Assembly (NCBI GenBank): GCA_039105265.1
Contig: JAPFFF010000004.1
Coordinates: 5,933,501-5,997,500, forward strand
Direction: 5' to 3'
DNA from: Tritrichomonas musculus
Lineage: Eukaryota > Parabasalia > Tritrichomonadida > Tritrichomonadidae
DNA length: 64,000 nt
Shown here: positions 30,853 through 41,283 of the stretch, piece by piece
How positions within the stretch are numbered: position 1 is the stretch's first letter
Layout: each line of letters begins with the position of its first letter
Notes under the pieces: model-generated
Told to the model about the DNA's origin: nothing
The model's database searches: none
Seen by the model: the letters and a program-made list of their open reading frames with translations, nothing else
Program-made: the position numbers and the translations under genes

Positions 30853-32889
30853 ATGAGCAAAAAGTCGTTCATATTATCATCAGCAGGATTAAAAAATCTA
30901 GTCCAAAATCAAAGTTATGGAGATGATTTTAAATTTATTTTCGGAGAGCACGAGATCAAAATGAAAAATCTCTTTGCAGAATTTATTTCTCCGTATGTTT
31001 CACAAATTCATCAATCAGATCCAACAATTACTTCCATTCATTTTTCTAACAAAAATTGTACTAATCAGTCTGAAAAGAGCTATTTATCTAAAATGAGTGA
31101 AGAAGTATTTTCTCTTTTTGAATCGATCAGTAAAGGTAACTCGATTGATATCGACAAAGAACAGCGTTTTCAGCTGCAAATCATCTCAATTCTTTTAAAA
31201 AACAAAGAAATGTTCACGAAACTTGACGAACTTTTTGACGATGAAGATGAAGAAGAAAATTTTGAGAAGAAAATCAGCGAAAAACTCGATTTTGTTTCAT
31301 TTACCGAAGTGAATTCAGAATCAGCAGAAATGTGGAATCAGAGTAAAACTATTGAATATATTGCGTCAAAATTATATTCGGTTGATACAGATCAAATAAT
31401 TTACCTTTCGAGGACCGTTTTTTATTCAATTTTGAAGAACCCCAAGCTGACGATTGAAAGCGAAGACTGGCTTCTTGACCTGATTGACAAATTCATGAGC
31501 AAAAATGAGGAAGAAGAAGAAAAGTGCCAATTTTCAATGGAAGGCGGTTTGAATGACATTTATTTCTATGAAGAGGTCAATTTTGACTTTTTGAGTGAAG
31601 ACAGATTGAAAGAATTCATTGACAAATTCAATCCGAGTGAAATGACAGTCCCACTCTGGAACAAGATCAGGAAGTGCTTCTACTTCAGCACGAAAGATTC
31701 ACGGCAAAAATCGTCCAAGTCAAACAAAAGAGAAGGAAACGGTTTCTATCGTCACATCAAACGATACGCAGAAAATATCGTCGTTGGCGGATGGGATGAA
31801 AACCGTCAGATTGGCGAAAACCCGACCAGCAAAAACAAGCATGATGAAGCAGTCATCCACCCTCCTCAGAATTTGCAGCTGGATCCGTCTTCGCTCATGT
31901 CTTACTCAGCCTACTACGGACACTCTGTTTCTGTCACTCGTTCTGGCTCTCTGATCGGAGTTGGCGACAACAGCAACGGCCGAATCAGCGGCTCGCTCGC
32001 GAAGACAGGCATCAGTCAGTTTTCTGAATTTTCGATGAATGACAGCAGCGGGCGTCCGCTGGCTCCTGTTTCTGCTGTCTGCACTGCTTGCGGCACTCTC
32101 TACATGTTCACAAAAAGTTGTGGGAGCGGGAGGCAGCTCGTTTTCTGCGATAATGGAATAAACGGCGGCACCCCAGTTTTTCTTGACATCGGCAGCAAAG
32201 AACCAGTGTCACTTTTCGGCGGTTATTATAATGCAGCTGCGATCTGCACCGACGGTGAAGTCATCTTCATCAACCGTGGCTCAGTCAGAAATTCGCCATC
32301 ATCGCGCATCGATGCTGTTTCTCTTCCTGGCGGCGAGAAGGCGACGATGGTTGCCTGCCTCGACAATTCAGTTTTTGCGCTGAGCTGGAGCGGGCGGGTC
32401 TTCGCGGCAGTCGTCGAATCAGGAAGCTGCGTCCTCAAGTTTTCAGAGGTTTCAGAACTGTCAGGCCAAAAAGTCGTCTGGCTGTCTGGCTCGTGCGATC
32501 ACTGCCTGGCAGTCAGCAGTGAAGGCCGAGTCTTTGGGCGTGGATCAAACAGTCATGGCGAGCTCGGCTTTGAGCAAGGAAGAAGTGAAGTTCCCTCTTT
32601 CACAGTGATTTCGTCACTTTCTGGTCAGGAAGTCAGGGCAGCCTACGCCGGATGTTATCATTCACTTTTCGAGACGCGTGAAGGCAGAGTCCTCGCCTGT
32701 GGATGGAACCGTTTTGGCCAACTCCTCCTCAGCAGTGGCCCAAGCGACGAAAACGTTTATTCGCCAGTAGAGACGACGATCACAGGCGGTGCCACTTTCT
32801 GCGTTGCAGGTTACGGTATGAGTGCTGTTTTCATCGGTGGAGATCCGCCGCCAAACACACCAAACACGCCAGTCCGCTATCAACACTGA
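30853..32889 (+). CDS. BTB-like / RCC1-repeat protein
   Basis: 678 residues. Residues about 20-110 (DDFKFIFGEHEIKMKNLFAE, SPYVSQIH) resemble the BTB/POZ-like start of trichomonad proteins, and residues about 115-280 a helical BACK-like region with two acidic stretches. Residues about 300-665 form RCC1-type beta-propeller repeats: GHSVSVTRSGSLIGVGDNSN, GSCDHCLAVSSEGRVFGRGS, GCYHSLFETREGRVLACGWN. BTB proteins often adapt substrates to cullin-3 ligases and RCC1 propellers bind proteins or chromatin, but no specific partner can be named. The 3' half, from about 31780, is much richer in G+C than the 5' half and than the surrounding DNA. The N-terminal domain call is weaker than RCC1. Confidence 0.8.
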   Translation: MSKKSFILSSAGLKNLVQNQSYGDDFKFIFGEHEIKMKNLFAEFISPYVSQIHQSDPTITSIHFSNKNCTNQSEKSYLSKMSEEVFSLFESISKGNSIDIDKEQRFQLQIISILLKNKEMFTKLDELFDDEDEEENFEKKISEKLDFVSFTEVNSESAEMWNQSKTIEYIASKLYSVDTDQIIYLSRTVFYSILKNPKLTIESEDWLLDLIDKFMSKNEEEEEKCQFSMEGGLNDIYFYEEVNFDFLSEDRLKEFIDKFNPSEMTVPLWNKIRKCFYFSTKDSRQKSSKSNKREGNGFYRHIKRYAENIVVGGWDENRQIGENPTSKNKHDEAVIHPPQNLQLDPSSLMSYSAYYGHSVSVTRSGSLIGVGDNSNGRISGSLAKTGISQFSEFSMNDSSGRPLAPVSAVCTACGTLYMFTKSCGSGRQLVFCDNGINGGTPVFLDIGSKEPVSLFGGYYNAAAICTDGEVIFINRGSVRNSPSSRIDAVSLPGGEKATMVACLDNSVFALSWSGRVFAAVVESGSCVLKFSEVSELSGQKVVWLSGSCDHCLAVSSEGRVFGRGSNSHGELGFEQGRSEVPSFTVISSLSGQEVRAAYAGCYHSLFETREGRVLACGWNRFGQLLLSSGPSDENVYSPVETTITGGATFCVAGYGMSAVFIGGDPPPNTPNTPVRYQH

Positions 32890-33772
32890 GCAATTTATAA
32901 TTAAAATAAAATTAATTCAAAACTTAATTGATTATCTTATTAAAATATGAAATGCACCTGCTTCACTTTTGTTACGATATTTTTAGTTTCATTTTCATTT
33001 TAATGTTATTTATTTATTTTATTATATTTTGTGAGAGTAGGCTTGTTAAGTCTCGATTTTCGATATCGATAATTGATCATTTTTTCTGATATCAATATCA
33101 AATCAAAAATTTTATCTCTGATATAAATAATGAATAAAAATAAAAGATCGATTATCAATATTGACATTTTTTAAAGTATCAAAATTTGTAAACTTTTTTA
33201 GCTGATAACAGACGTACGGAAACTCTAATTCCCGGACAAATCAAATTTAATATTATCATATTATAAATAATATAAAAAATATAATATATATATAAAATTT
33301 AATTTAATTTTTGCCGATAGATTTTAAAGATAAACAAATATTAATAATTTGAAGCAAACTTTCACAAAAAAAACAATAAAATATAGAATTAAGCCCTCGG
33401 CGGTTTTGTAAACTACGGCGACATCACCTATTTTTAAATAGTTTATGCCGATTTTTGGAATTACGGTGCCGATTTTTTTTTTTTTATTTTTAAACAGGAA
33501 GAAAACAAACAAAGAAAATCTTTAAAACTTGAATAATCGATTTTTAAATAGTTTATGCCGATTTTTAAAACTTGAAAATCGATTATTAGTTTGACGAATT
33601 CGATTTAAAATCAACAAAACAGGAAGAAAACAAACAAAGAAAATCATATCTTTTCATTTTTCATTTTTTTTAGAATTATATTTTGATATTAAATAACATT
33701 ATTACATATCACAAAAAAATAAAAAAATATAAAACAGTAACATTCATTAAATAAATTTTATTTTAAACTGAT
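32890..33772. other. Intergenic region with duplicated segments
   Basis: TTTTTAAATAGTTTATGCCG occurs near 33431 and 33540, and AGGAAGAAAACAAACAAAGA near 33498 and 33622, so a roughly 110-125 bp stretch has been partly duplicated. Otherwise AT-rich with no gene seen. Confidence 0.6.
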
Positions 33773-36700
33773 TTATTCTACTGTTTCTTCCACTTGGTCT
33801 TCACTTGTATCCTTTTGTTTCCTCTTTTTCATTATAATAATGACTACCACGACAACGATTGCAATAACAGCAACGACACCAATGACAACACCAGCAATCA
33901 ATCCAGCGTTACTTCCTTTCTTCTTTCCGCCTTCATCCAGTGCGTCCGATGAGTCATAGCGAACGAACTTGAAGGGATAGCCGTACAAATCCTTAATTTG
34001 GTTCATGACAACCTTTCCATCATCATCAATGAACCACAAGAACTCCTTATTTTGGTCATAAATCATCAACTCGTCAGTGTCAACAGCGTTCCACAATTGG
34101 AACTGGTAAGGAGTTGATGAATTTGGCGAACCATCGATATTGAGGTAAGTATCGCCTTTAAATTTACCGAAAACATAACGCAAACTTTCATCCTTCTTCT
34201 CTTGTTTAACGTTCCAGATCTGAGAAGAATGATATTTTCCTTTGGAAGAGATTGGCTGTGCGAAGACAACTTCTGTTTCCTTGTTGGTCAAAACAAGGCC
34301 AGATTGAAGATCATGTATTACATAATTGGCTGAAGGCAAGTTGTATTCTTTATTACCAGCGATTAAGAAACGATAATTCTTGCTTGTTGACAATGATTGA
34401 ATTGAACTTTCAACCTTCACCGAAACCTCAGTTGTTTTCTCAATGTTTTTAATTTGAAATTGTGAGCTTGAAGAGCCGTCTTTCCAGGTAAGTTTACAGG
34501 GCACACTTAACGACGTCAATGGCCGAATTAAGATGTTGTCACCAACATTGACAACATTTGTTGTCTTGTCGTAAACCTCGTTGTTGTTTATGTAGAGATG
34601 GTCGCTGATGCCGCAAACTTTGATCACGAATGTGTGAAGATTCGTTGCACCACAATGATTGATGTATTTGGCTGTTATGGTGATGTCTTTAATAGCATCG
34701 ATTGTGATCTCAGCACCTTCAACGCCGTTGTCCCAAATAACATAAGATCCCCACTCGCCGTTGCCGTCAACTCTAAGAGTAACTTTGTCTCCAGTAACAG
34801 TAATAATTTCTTTTCTTGCATTCTTAGATTGGCCATTTACAAAAGCACTCGCTGATGTAGATGATCGAAGGCAATCTCCGTTGACGGCAATTGAAAATGA
34901 CTGGTAACTTTTGACGTTGTTTTCATTCGTATATGTCACTCGATAAACGTAACTTTTATCGGTTTTAATGGTGATTTCTCTTGTTTTTTGGCCGGTGTTC
35001 CATTCCCACTTTCCGGTGTCTTTACTTCCAGAAGGCAGCTGTGGCATCAGCTTGACAGTATCTCCATTTGGAATTGCCTTATTTTTCATAAATAAGAAAT
35101 TATTGGTCAATGCACCGAGCTCGTTATGGTCAATTGTTTCACCTTTGTATTCCATTCTAGGTGTCAATAACGTCGGCTTCTCTTTGGCTGTTGCTGTTCC
35201 TGCACGCGTATTCATCAGAACAGAGAAGCCAAAATGATCATAGGCACCACTTGCACCACCATAACAGCCACCATCAATGCCCATTGCTTTATAAGCGATG
35301 TCAGCGTAAGGCAAAGTTACACCTTTAACGCCTTCATAATGACCAATGATTTTTCCCCAATAAGCGCGTGTTTGACCACGAGCAGATGGATTTGGACCTA
35401 GATGAACATCGGCGTTGTGCCAAGCTCTTCCACGGTCTGCATAATGATAGGTAACGAAAGGAAGATTGTCATCATTTGCGTTATTGTAACCAGCAACAAA
35501 TTCAATACCTGCTGCCAATCTGTTATCATGATAAGAAAACAAATCATCGCCTTGGTTCCATGCCGTTAAACAGATATCAACAGCCAATCCGAGCGAGAAT
35601 GTAGCATGCCCTTGATCACGTCCGCTCTCTTGCATTTGGCCGATTTTTCCGTATGCATCTTTTTCTATTTCGTAGTCATGAACTGCAGGAACAAGATTGT
35701 CTATGTAATCCATAACACCACGGTTATAAAGATCTTTCTCAGTGTTCCAGTTTGCCTGCGTTGATTGGTCATATTTGTAGAACGATAGGGCTTGATTGTA
35801 CAAAAATACGTCGTCACAAAGTATGCCAATCGACTGCAATGCAAGCACATTACAAAGTCCCCAATTACTCCAATAATGCCCTGGTCTTTGCCCATCAGCT
35901 CCATGGCCAACGCCTGGTATGTATCCTAAGTTCTCCCATGTTCCAAGACGTCCAGACAAGAATGAATAAACAGGAAGCGCCCAAACTCGTATCATCCAAT
36001 CTTTAAAGAATTCAAAATCTTCTTTGCTCCAACCTTCAAAAGTCCTCAAAATCTCAGCAGCCTGTGCAAACTCATACCCATAAATGCCTGCTGCTAATGC
36101 CCAGTTACTATTGCCTGAAACCAACTTGCAAATTCTCGCCCAGGCCATCAAAACTTCAACTCCATGACGAGCATAAGCATCGTCGTTTTCAAGCTTCCAT
36201 CGAAGAGCGCTTTGGTAAGCAATATGGGCTCCTCTTGCAGCATTTATGTAATTCTGCTGACCTTCACCACGAATAATAACTTCAACAGGCCATGTTTGCG
36301 TTGTTAAACGAGACCATTCAGAATTTTTCAATATATCAAATGCACTTATAACTTTTTCATTACCTTCAGAAATTTGCTTCCGAACACGCTCGAAGTCTTC
36401 CTCAGTGTGAATTCCGCCTGGATGAACAAATCCACGATCTGTATCGTAAACATCATCGGACACTTTTACATTATCAAAAATATTGTCCTTAGAACTTTCA
36501 AGGATTCCTTTGGCTTGGTCAAATTGAATGCATAATTGGTCCAAAAATGGTTGTGAAAGTTTTTCATATGACTGCAATTGCTGCCCAAAAGAAAGAAGGT
36601 TTTCATATGAAAGGACTGATATTTTCAGATACTGACTAGTATCTTTGGATAGTATGTCTTTAGCTTCTGCTATTCGCTTATTGAATTCAGTCCTGTCGCC

Positions 36701-37450
36701 TTCACTGCCAAACATGTACTCATTGTCAAGATCGTCTATAACTTTCGAAAGATCAAGGATTTCGTCGGCAGTGAGAACTTTGTTGTAGAATCGGATGTCG
36801 TAAACTAAAGTGTTAATAAGATAGGTATCCCATGAAAAGGCAGCTCGGCCAATCCAATTGAATGTAGGAGGGGTTGCAAAATTTTCTGTATTTTGAGGCA
36901 TATCGTCGTTTGAAAGAGTTTCAATACCATTGATATAAAATTTGCCTTTTTTGCCGTTTTGCGTGTAAGCAACGTGAATCCAACGGCCTTTCTGTGATTG
37001 CTTTCCTATCTCCATTCCATGCTCGTTATCGTAACCACCAGATGATGTAGCAAAACGTTGCGCATTTAATCGATATCCTGAATAAAATCCATTTGTGGCT
37101 TCGTTGCTTTCAAGAGTTGAAAATGTCCATAAAAATCGTCCGTTGTTATCAAGTGGGGCATTTTCATGAACTCGATAATACATTGATATTGTAAAATCAT
37201 CTACTGATGCGAATGTTTGACCTGCTTTTATTCCGAGATCGAGATATCCCGTTTCATCACCAAGACTTAAAACTTTGTATTTTCCCATTGAATAAATTGT
37301 TGCTTTATTTTGGAGTGTTGCTACATGCCCATTACCTGAAGAATCAGAAACAGTATTTTCAGAAACTTTCTGAAAGTCAAATTGAAATAGAAGATTTTTA
37401 TTTTCTTCAGACCGTATTAAGGAAATAATTAAAACAAATGGTAAAAGCAT
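33773..37450 (-). CDS. Membrane-anchored alginate-lyase-like polysaccharide lyase
   Basis: 1225 residues with a signal peptide (MLLPFVLIISLIRS). Residues about 20-235 are a LamG/concanavalin-like domain (SDSSGNGHVATL, GRWIHVAYTQNGKKGKFYIN). Residues about 340-730 match bacterial alginate-lyase-type alpha-toroid enzymes: HPGGIHTEEDFERV, SNWGLCNVLALQ and QMQESGRDQGHATF. Beta-rich Ig-like regions follow, then a possible ricin-type segment near 1030-1160 (IHDLQSGLVL, QIWNV). A membrane helix at about 1183-1205 precedes KKRKQKD and an acidic tail. The predicted role is beta-elimination of a uronic-acid polysaccharide outside the cell; the substrate is not determined. The catalytic domain family is mainly bacterial, which suggests lateral transfer, while the anchor is eukaryotic in style. 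Confidence 0.82.
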   Translation of the reverse strand: MLLPFVLIISLIRSEENKNLLFQFDFQKVSENTVSDSSGNGHVATLQNKATIYSMGKYKVLSLGDETGYLDLGIKAGQTFASVDDFTISMYYRVHENAPLDNNGRFLWTFSTLESNEATNGFYSGYRLNAQRFATSSGGYDNEHGMEIGKQSQKGRWIHVAYTQNGKKGKFYINGIETLSNDDMPQNTENFATPPTFNWIGRAAFSWDTYLINTLVYDIRFYNKVLTADEILDLSKVIDDLDNEYMFGSEGDRTEFNKRIAEAKDILSKDTSQYLKISVLSYENLLSFGQQLQSYEKLSQPFLDQLCIQFDQAKGILESSKDNIFDNVKVSDDVYDTDRGFVHPGGIHTEEDFERVRKQISEGNEKVISAFDILKNSEWSRLTTQTWPVEVIIRGEGQQNYINAARGAHIAYQSALRWKLENDDAYARHGVEVLMAWARICKLVSGNSNWALAAGIYGYEFAQAAEILRTFEGWSKEDFEFFKDWMIRVWALPVYSFLSGRLGTWENLGYIPGVGHGADGQRPGHYWSNWGLCNVLALQSIGILCDDVFLYNQALSFYKYDQSTQANWNTEKDLYNRGVMDYIDNLVPAVHDYEIEKDAYGKIGQMQESGRDQGHATFSLGLAVDICLTAWNQGDDLFSYHDNRLAAGIEFVAGYNNANDDNLPFVTYHYADRGRAWHNADVHLGPNPSARGQTRAYWGKIIGHYEGVKGVTLPYADIAYKAMGIDGGCYGGASGAYDHFGFSVLMNTRAGTATAKEKPTLLTPRMEYKGETIDHNELGALTNNFLFMKNKAIPNGDTVKLMPQLPSGSKDTGKWEWNTGQKTREITIKTDKSYVYRVTYTNENNVKSYQSFSIAVNGDCLRSSTSASAFVNGQSKNARKEIITVTGDKVTLRVDGNGEWGSYVIWDNGVEGAEITIDAIKDITITAKYINHCGATNLHTFVIKVCGISDHLYINNNEVYDKTTNVVNVGDNILIRPLTSLSVPCKLTWKDGSSSSQFQIKNIEKTTEVSVKVESSIQSLSTSKNYRFLIAGNKEYNLPSANYVIHDLQSGLVLTNKETEVVFAQPISSKGKYHSSQIWNVKQEKKDESLRYVFGKFKGDTYLNIDGSPNSSTPYQFQLWNAVDTDELMIYDQNKEFLWFIDDDGKVVMNQIKDLYGYPFKFVRYDSSDALDEGGKKKGSNAGLIAGVVIGVVAVIAIVVVVVIIIMKKRKQKDTSEDQVEETVE

Positions 37451-38562
37451 TTAGAATTATTTTTTACGATTAGAAATTAAGTATTCATTCAAAAATTGAA
37501 TTAAAATTTGAATAATTATTTAAAATTCTATAACTCAATTTAAAATACTTTTTTCTAACTTTTAATATAGTTTCAAATAATTAATTATAAAATAATATTT
37601 AATTTATACATATATATGGACAAATATATTATAATTTTTTACGAATAATTAGCTAGAAATGTTATAAATGAATTAACTATGAATTTGATGGTAGAAATAA
37701 TATTATGAAAAAGTTTGTATTGCTTTTTTCAATGTTTTTTCAATTATTATTGATGTATACATCATAAGTATCTTTTTTTTTTTTTTTTTTTTTTTGTATT
37801 GAATGCAACAATAACAATTAAAGACTTGAAATACTAATAAATTATTATTCGAAAAACGATAATTTTTTCACAAAAGTGGAATTATACAATTGTAGTTTTT
37901 TCTCTCAGAAATCCCAAACGTACAAAAGTCAAAAAGTTAAAACCCAAATTTTTTAGAATAAATTTATTTAAAACAAAATACAGCTATCTTCATTATTAGT
38001 TTAATTATTGTTTTAATTTTAATAATAATAAATATAATTATATTTATATGATACCAAACCCCATAGTTTTCCTTATTTTAAATAATAGAAATATGAAAAA
38101 TTAAAAAAGGAAAAATGGTTGTAAATATAACTTTTTGAGATAGAATCAAATAAGAAAAACATTTTTATCTTAAAATTTAAGACAAATTTCCCAGTATAAA
38201 TGATAATTTTTCCTTTATTTTTTAAATATTTATTATTTTAAGGATAATTAATGTAAAAATTAAAAAAAAATTCATTAAAATTTCTTATCAAGAAAAGTAT
38301 CATGTATAAAACATTTGGAATTTTAAAGGAAATCATTTAATTCTTAATCTTTTTAAAAGAAAAGAAATAAATTAAAAATTGTTATTTCATTAGATTTTTT
38401 TTCTTAAAAGATCTAAAAATTATGAAAAAAACATTCTAATAAAATACTTAATAATGAAGCATCAATGAATAAAATTTGTTTTCATCATCTAATATAATCA
38501 AAAAATAAAATTAATTTAGAAATTCAAATTCAATCTAAATAAGTTTATTTAGAGTCATCGAC
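37451..38562. other. AT-rich intergenic region
   Basis: No gene seen. A T-run lies at about 37771-37795, and short A/T runs are throughout. Confidence 0.55.
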
Positions 38563-41283
38563 TTATACGACTTTACTATGAATAATAGATGGACCATTTT
38601 CATTATAACTGCTGTGGGAGACGACAGAACTAGGATAAGTTGTCAAACTTCCCCAAATAGATTGGCCAATCCAAGTTGAATACATCCTTTCGGGCGGTGC
38701 AACAACTTTCACATCGTATTTTGAAGGAGACGATAGGATAATTTCTTTTTCCAAGCGTTCTGGAAATCCTTCGAACATTGCTGGTCCTCCAGAGAGAATA
38801 ATGCTATCATAAAGATCCTTCTTCATATTGGCGGGACAGGATTCAATTGATTTTACAACCAATTCGTGAATTCCATCGTATCTAAATCCATTGAGGGATG
38901 GGTTGAAGAGAAGTTCAGGACAACGGAAACGTGCGTCATTTAGAAGAATACTTCTATTATCATAAGTATCATAATAAATGTAACAATCAGAAGTATTTTT
39001 AGCTTTTTGAACTTCTTTATCAAAATCGAAGGCAACATAACAATGCTTTTCCATCATGTCACGTGCTGTCAATTTATCCATTGATGTATTTGAATAGAAG
39101 CCGATTTCAGTGAGAAGTCTGTTGAAGTAATCATAAAGTTCATGACCACAAATATTGATTTTATTAATTGATTGCTCAACCTTTTGGCCATTAGAAAATG
39201 GAACAGCTGCAGTGATTCCTTCACCCAATTCTACGTTGATACCAGTTGTTCTTCCTGATGAACATAATGAAAAGTAAGACTGATTTCCGATACACAATGT
39301 TGGAACATTGAATGTTTCAAACATTATTTGTGCCATCCTTTCTCTATTGCCTTTTGTGTTCCCTGTCACTTCGGAGAGAATAACTGAGCATTCACTTGGA
39401 TCAACACGCATTTCATTGTAAAAAACTTTGTGCCAAATCTTTGCCATGTCATCAGGATTGGTAACGATTCCACGTTCAACTGGACTTGTAAGTCTAAGAG
39501 ATGATGCTTTGACTATCGCTTCATTGCCAACAACAGCGTCAATATTCGGGTCGTTTGGAGCGGCAAATCTATTCCGACCTACAATTGTTGGAATAACAGA
39601 ACGAGGTGCTTCATCACCTACAAATCCGGACTTAATCATGTATGTGCCATTGTCAATTGCAATTATCGCTGTATCATCAGTTACTGTTTCATTTTGTGAT
39701 ACTTTCTTTGGCGCAGAACTGCTGTTTTTGGTGACAGTGTCACTACTTTTTTCTTTCTTCAATCCGTCAATTTGCTTCTTCAATTGAGAAACTTCATCAG
39801 ATAACTTTTTAGAGCTACTTTTATGTTCTTCATTTTCTTTCTTTAATCTTTCATTGTCATCAGTCAACTTTTTATTAGCATCATCACTTTCTTTCTTCAT
39901 TTTATCGATTTGCTTCTTCAATTGGGAAACTTCATCAGTCAACTTTTTAGAGTTACTTTTATGTTCTTCATTTTCTTTCTTTAATCTTTCATTGTCATCA
40001 GTCAACTTTTTATTAGCATCATCACTTTCTTTCTTCATTTTATCGATTTGCTTCTTCAATTGGGAAACTTCATCAGATAACTTTTTAGAGTTACTTTTAT
40101 GTTCTTCATTTTCTTTCTTTAATCTTTCATTGTCAACAGTCAACTTTTTACTAGTATCATCACTTTCTTTCTTCATTTTATCGATTTGCTTCTTCAATTG
40201 AGAAACTTCATCAGTCAACTTTTTGACAGAATCATTTGCCGACTTTTTCTCATTTTCAAGAATGCTGACTTTTTCCTCCAATTCTTTGTTCTTCTTGTCA
40301 ATTTTTTCAAAGTCTGCTTGTGAATGAGATGGAGGCAACTCTTCTGCTTCTTCTTTTAGGACTTCAATGTATTCGTTCACTTCGTCTTCATCGACGTCTT
40401 CATCAAAGTAGGTGAAGTCGGTTGACAACTTATCAAAGATTTCTTGGAAAGAAGGACGTTCTTTGTAATCGTGGTTCCAACATTGAGTGATCAACTCCTT
40501 CATTTTTTCAGTGACACCTTCTGTGAACTTGGGGCGGCCTCCTGACATGACCTTTCTGGCAAGTTCGGCGAGCTTGATTGATTTCCCGCGCTCTGAAAAA
40601 GGTTCTTTTCCGGTCACAATTTCATAGGCGAGAATTGCAAATGAGTAGACATCAACTGATGATCCATAATGTTCTTCTTCCATCATTTCTGGGGCCATGT
40701 AGAGAGGGGTACCAATTTTCCCTGTCATCGATAGTTGCATTGATTTTGAAAGAGAGTTTGAAAAACATTTTGATAGACCAAAATCGCAAACACGTGGATA
40801 ATAGTTCTCATCAACAAGGATGTTTTCTGGCTTAAGGTCTCGGTGTATAATACCGTGTTGGTGTAGATAGCGCATCGCATCAACAATGCCTAATAAGCAT
40901 ATGTATTTCTTGGTTGGATTCCAGTTGTCATCGGCAATACTGTTCTGCTCTTTCTTGAGTATTTCTTTCAGGGATCCATGTGGGAGATATTCTGTAATGA
41001 TTGTTGGCTCAAGTTTGTCTGGATTATCAAACGAGTGGAAATTAATGCCATAAAATTTGACAATGGCAGGATGTTTCATCTTATAAAGAATAACAGTTTC
41101 ACGAAGTAGAAGCATTTGATTGTGTCCGTTAAATTCACCGTCATTCATTATTATTTTGGCTGCATATTGAGAACCATCATTAGTACTTTCAACAACATAC
41201 ACTTTTCCAAATTGTCCTTGTCCCAACTTTTTTGATGTAAGCTCAAATTGGCTTGTATCGAAGAAAGCTCCTTCTAAATCCAT
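38563..41283 (-). CDS. Protein kinase / coiled-coil / actin fusion
   Basis: 906 residues. Residues 13-290 are a TKL-like protein kinase with all core motifs: GQGQFG at 21-26, K43, HRDLKPEN with D149, DFG at 167-169, and GTPLYMAPE. Residues about 315-525 are coiled coil, including three full 46-residue repeats (KKLTDEVSQLKKQIDKMKKE...). Residues about 537-906 are a full-length actin fold: IDNGTYMIKSGF (D544 at actin D11), MFETFNVPTLCIGNQ (Q668 at actin Q137), ILSGGPAMFEGFPERLEKEI, and APPERMYSTWIGQSIWGS. In the second phosphate loop actin D154 is E685 and actin H161 is A692, and the DNase-I loop is unlike actin, so ATP hydrolysis and polymer contacts may be altered. The frame is continuous with no sign of assembly error. 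Possible role: kinase delivered to actin structures. Confidence 0.9.
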   Translation of the reverse strand: MDLEGAFFDTSQFELTSKKLGQGQFGKVYVVESTNDGSQYAAKIIMNDGEFNGHNQMLLLRETVILYKMKHPAIVKFYGINFHSFDNPDKLEPTIITEYLPHGSLKEILKKEQNSIADDNWNPTKKYICLLGIVDAMRYLHQHGIIHRDLKPENILVDENYYPRVCDFGLSKCFSNSLSKSMQLSMTGKIGTPLYMAPEMMEEEHYGSSVDVYSFAILAYEIVTGKEPFSERGKSIKLAELARKVMSGGRPKFTEGVTEKMKELITQCWNHDYKERPSFQEIFDKLSTDFTYFDEDVDEDEVNEYIEVLKEEAEELPPSHSQADFEKIDKKNKELEEKVSILENEKKSANDSVKKLTDEVSQLKKQIDKMKKESDDTSKKLTVDNERLKKENEEHKSNSKKLSDEVSQLKKQIDKMKKESDDANKKLTDDNERLKKENEEHKSNSKKLTDEVSQLKKQIDKMKKESDDANKKLTDDNERLKKENEEHKSSSKKLSDEVSQLKKQIDGLKKEKSSDTVTKNSSSAPKKVSQNETVTDDTAIIAIDNGTYMIKSGFVGDEAPRSVIPTIVGRNRFAAPNDPNIDAVVGNEAIVKASSLRLTSPVERGIVTNPDDMAKIWHKVFYNEMRVDPSECSVILSEVTGNTKGNRERMAQIMFETFNVPTLCIGNQSYFSLCSSGRTTGINVELGEGITAAVPFSNGQKVEQSINKINICGHELYDYFNRLLTEIGFYSNTSMDKLTARDMMEKHCYVAFDFDKEVQKAKNTSDCYIYYDTYDNRSILLNDARFRCPELLFNPSLNGFRYDGIHELVVKSIESCPANMKKDLYDSIILSGGPAMFEGFPERLEKEIILSSPSKYDVKVVAPPERMYSTWIGQSIWGSLTTYPSSVVSHSSYNENGPSIIHSKVV
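39760..40225 (-). repeat. 138-bp tandem repeats encoding coiled coil
   Basis: Three full units and a partial fourth of 46 codons inside the kinase-actin gene. The near-identity of the units shows recent expansion of the coiled-coil linker. Confidence 0.9.

Noticed and set aside
39428-40201. Plus-strand open frames opposite the kinase-actin gene
   Set aside because: They are antisense to Lys/Glu-rich coiled-coil repeats and give Ser/Phe-rich nonsense.
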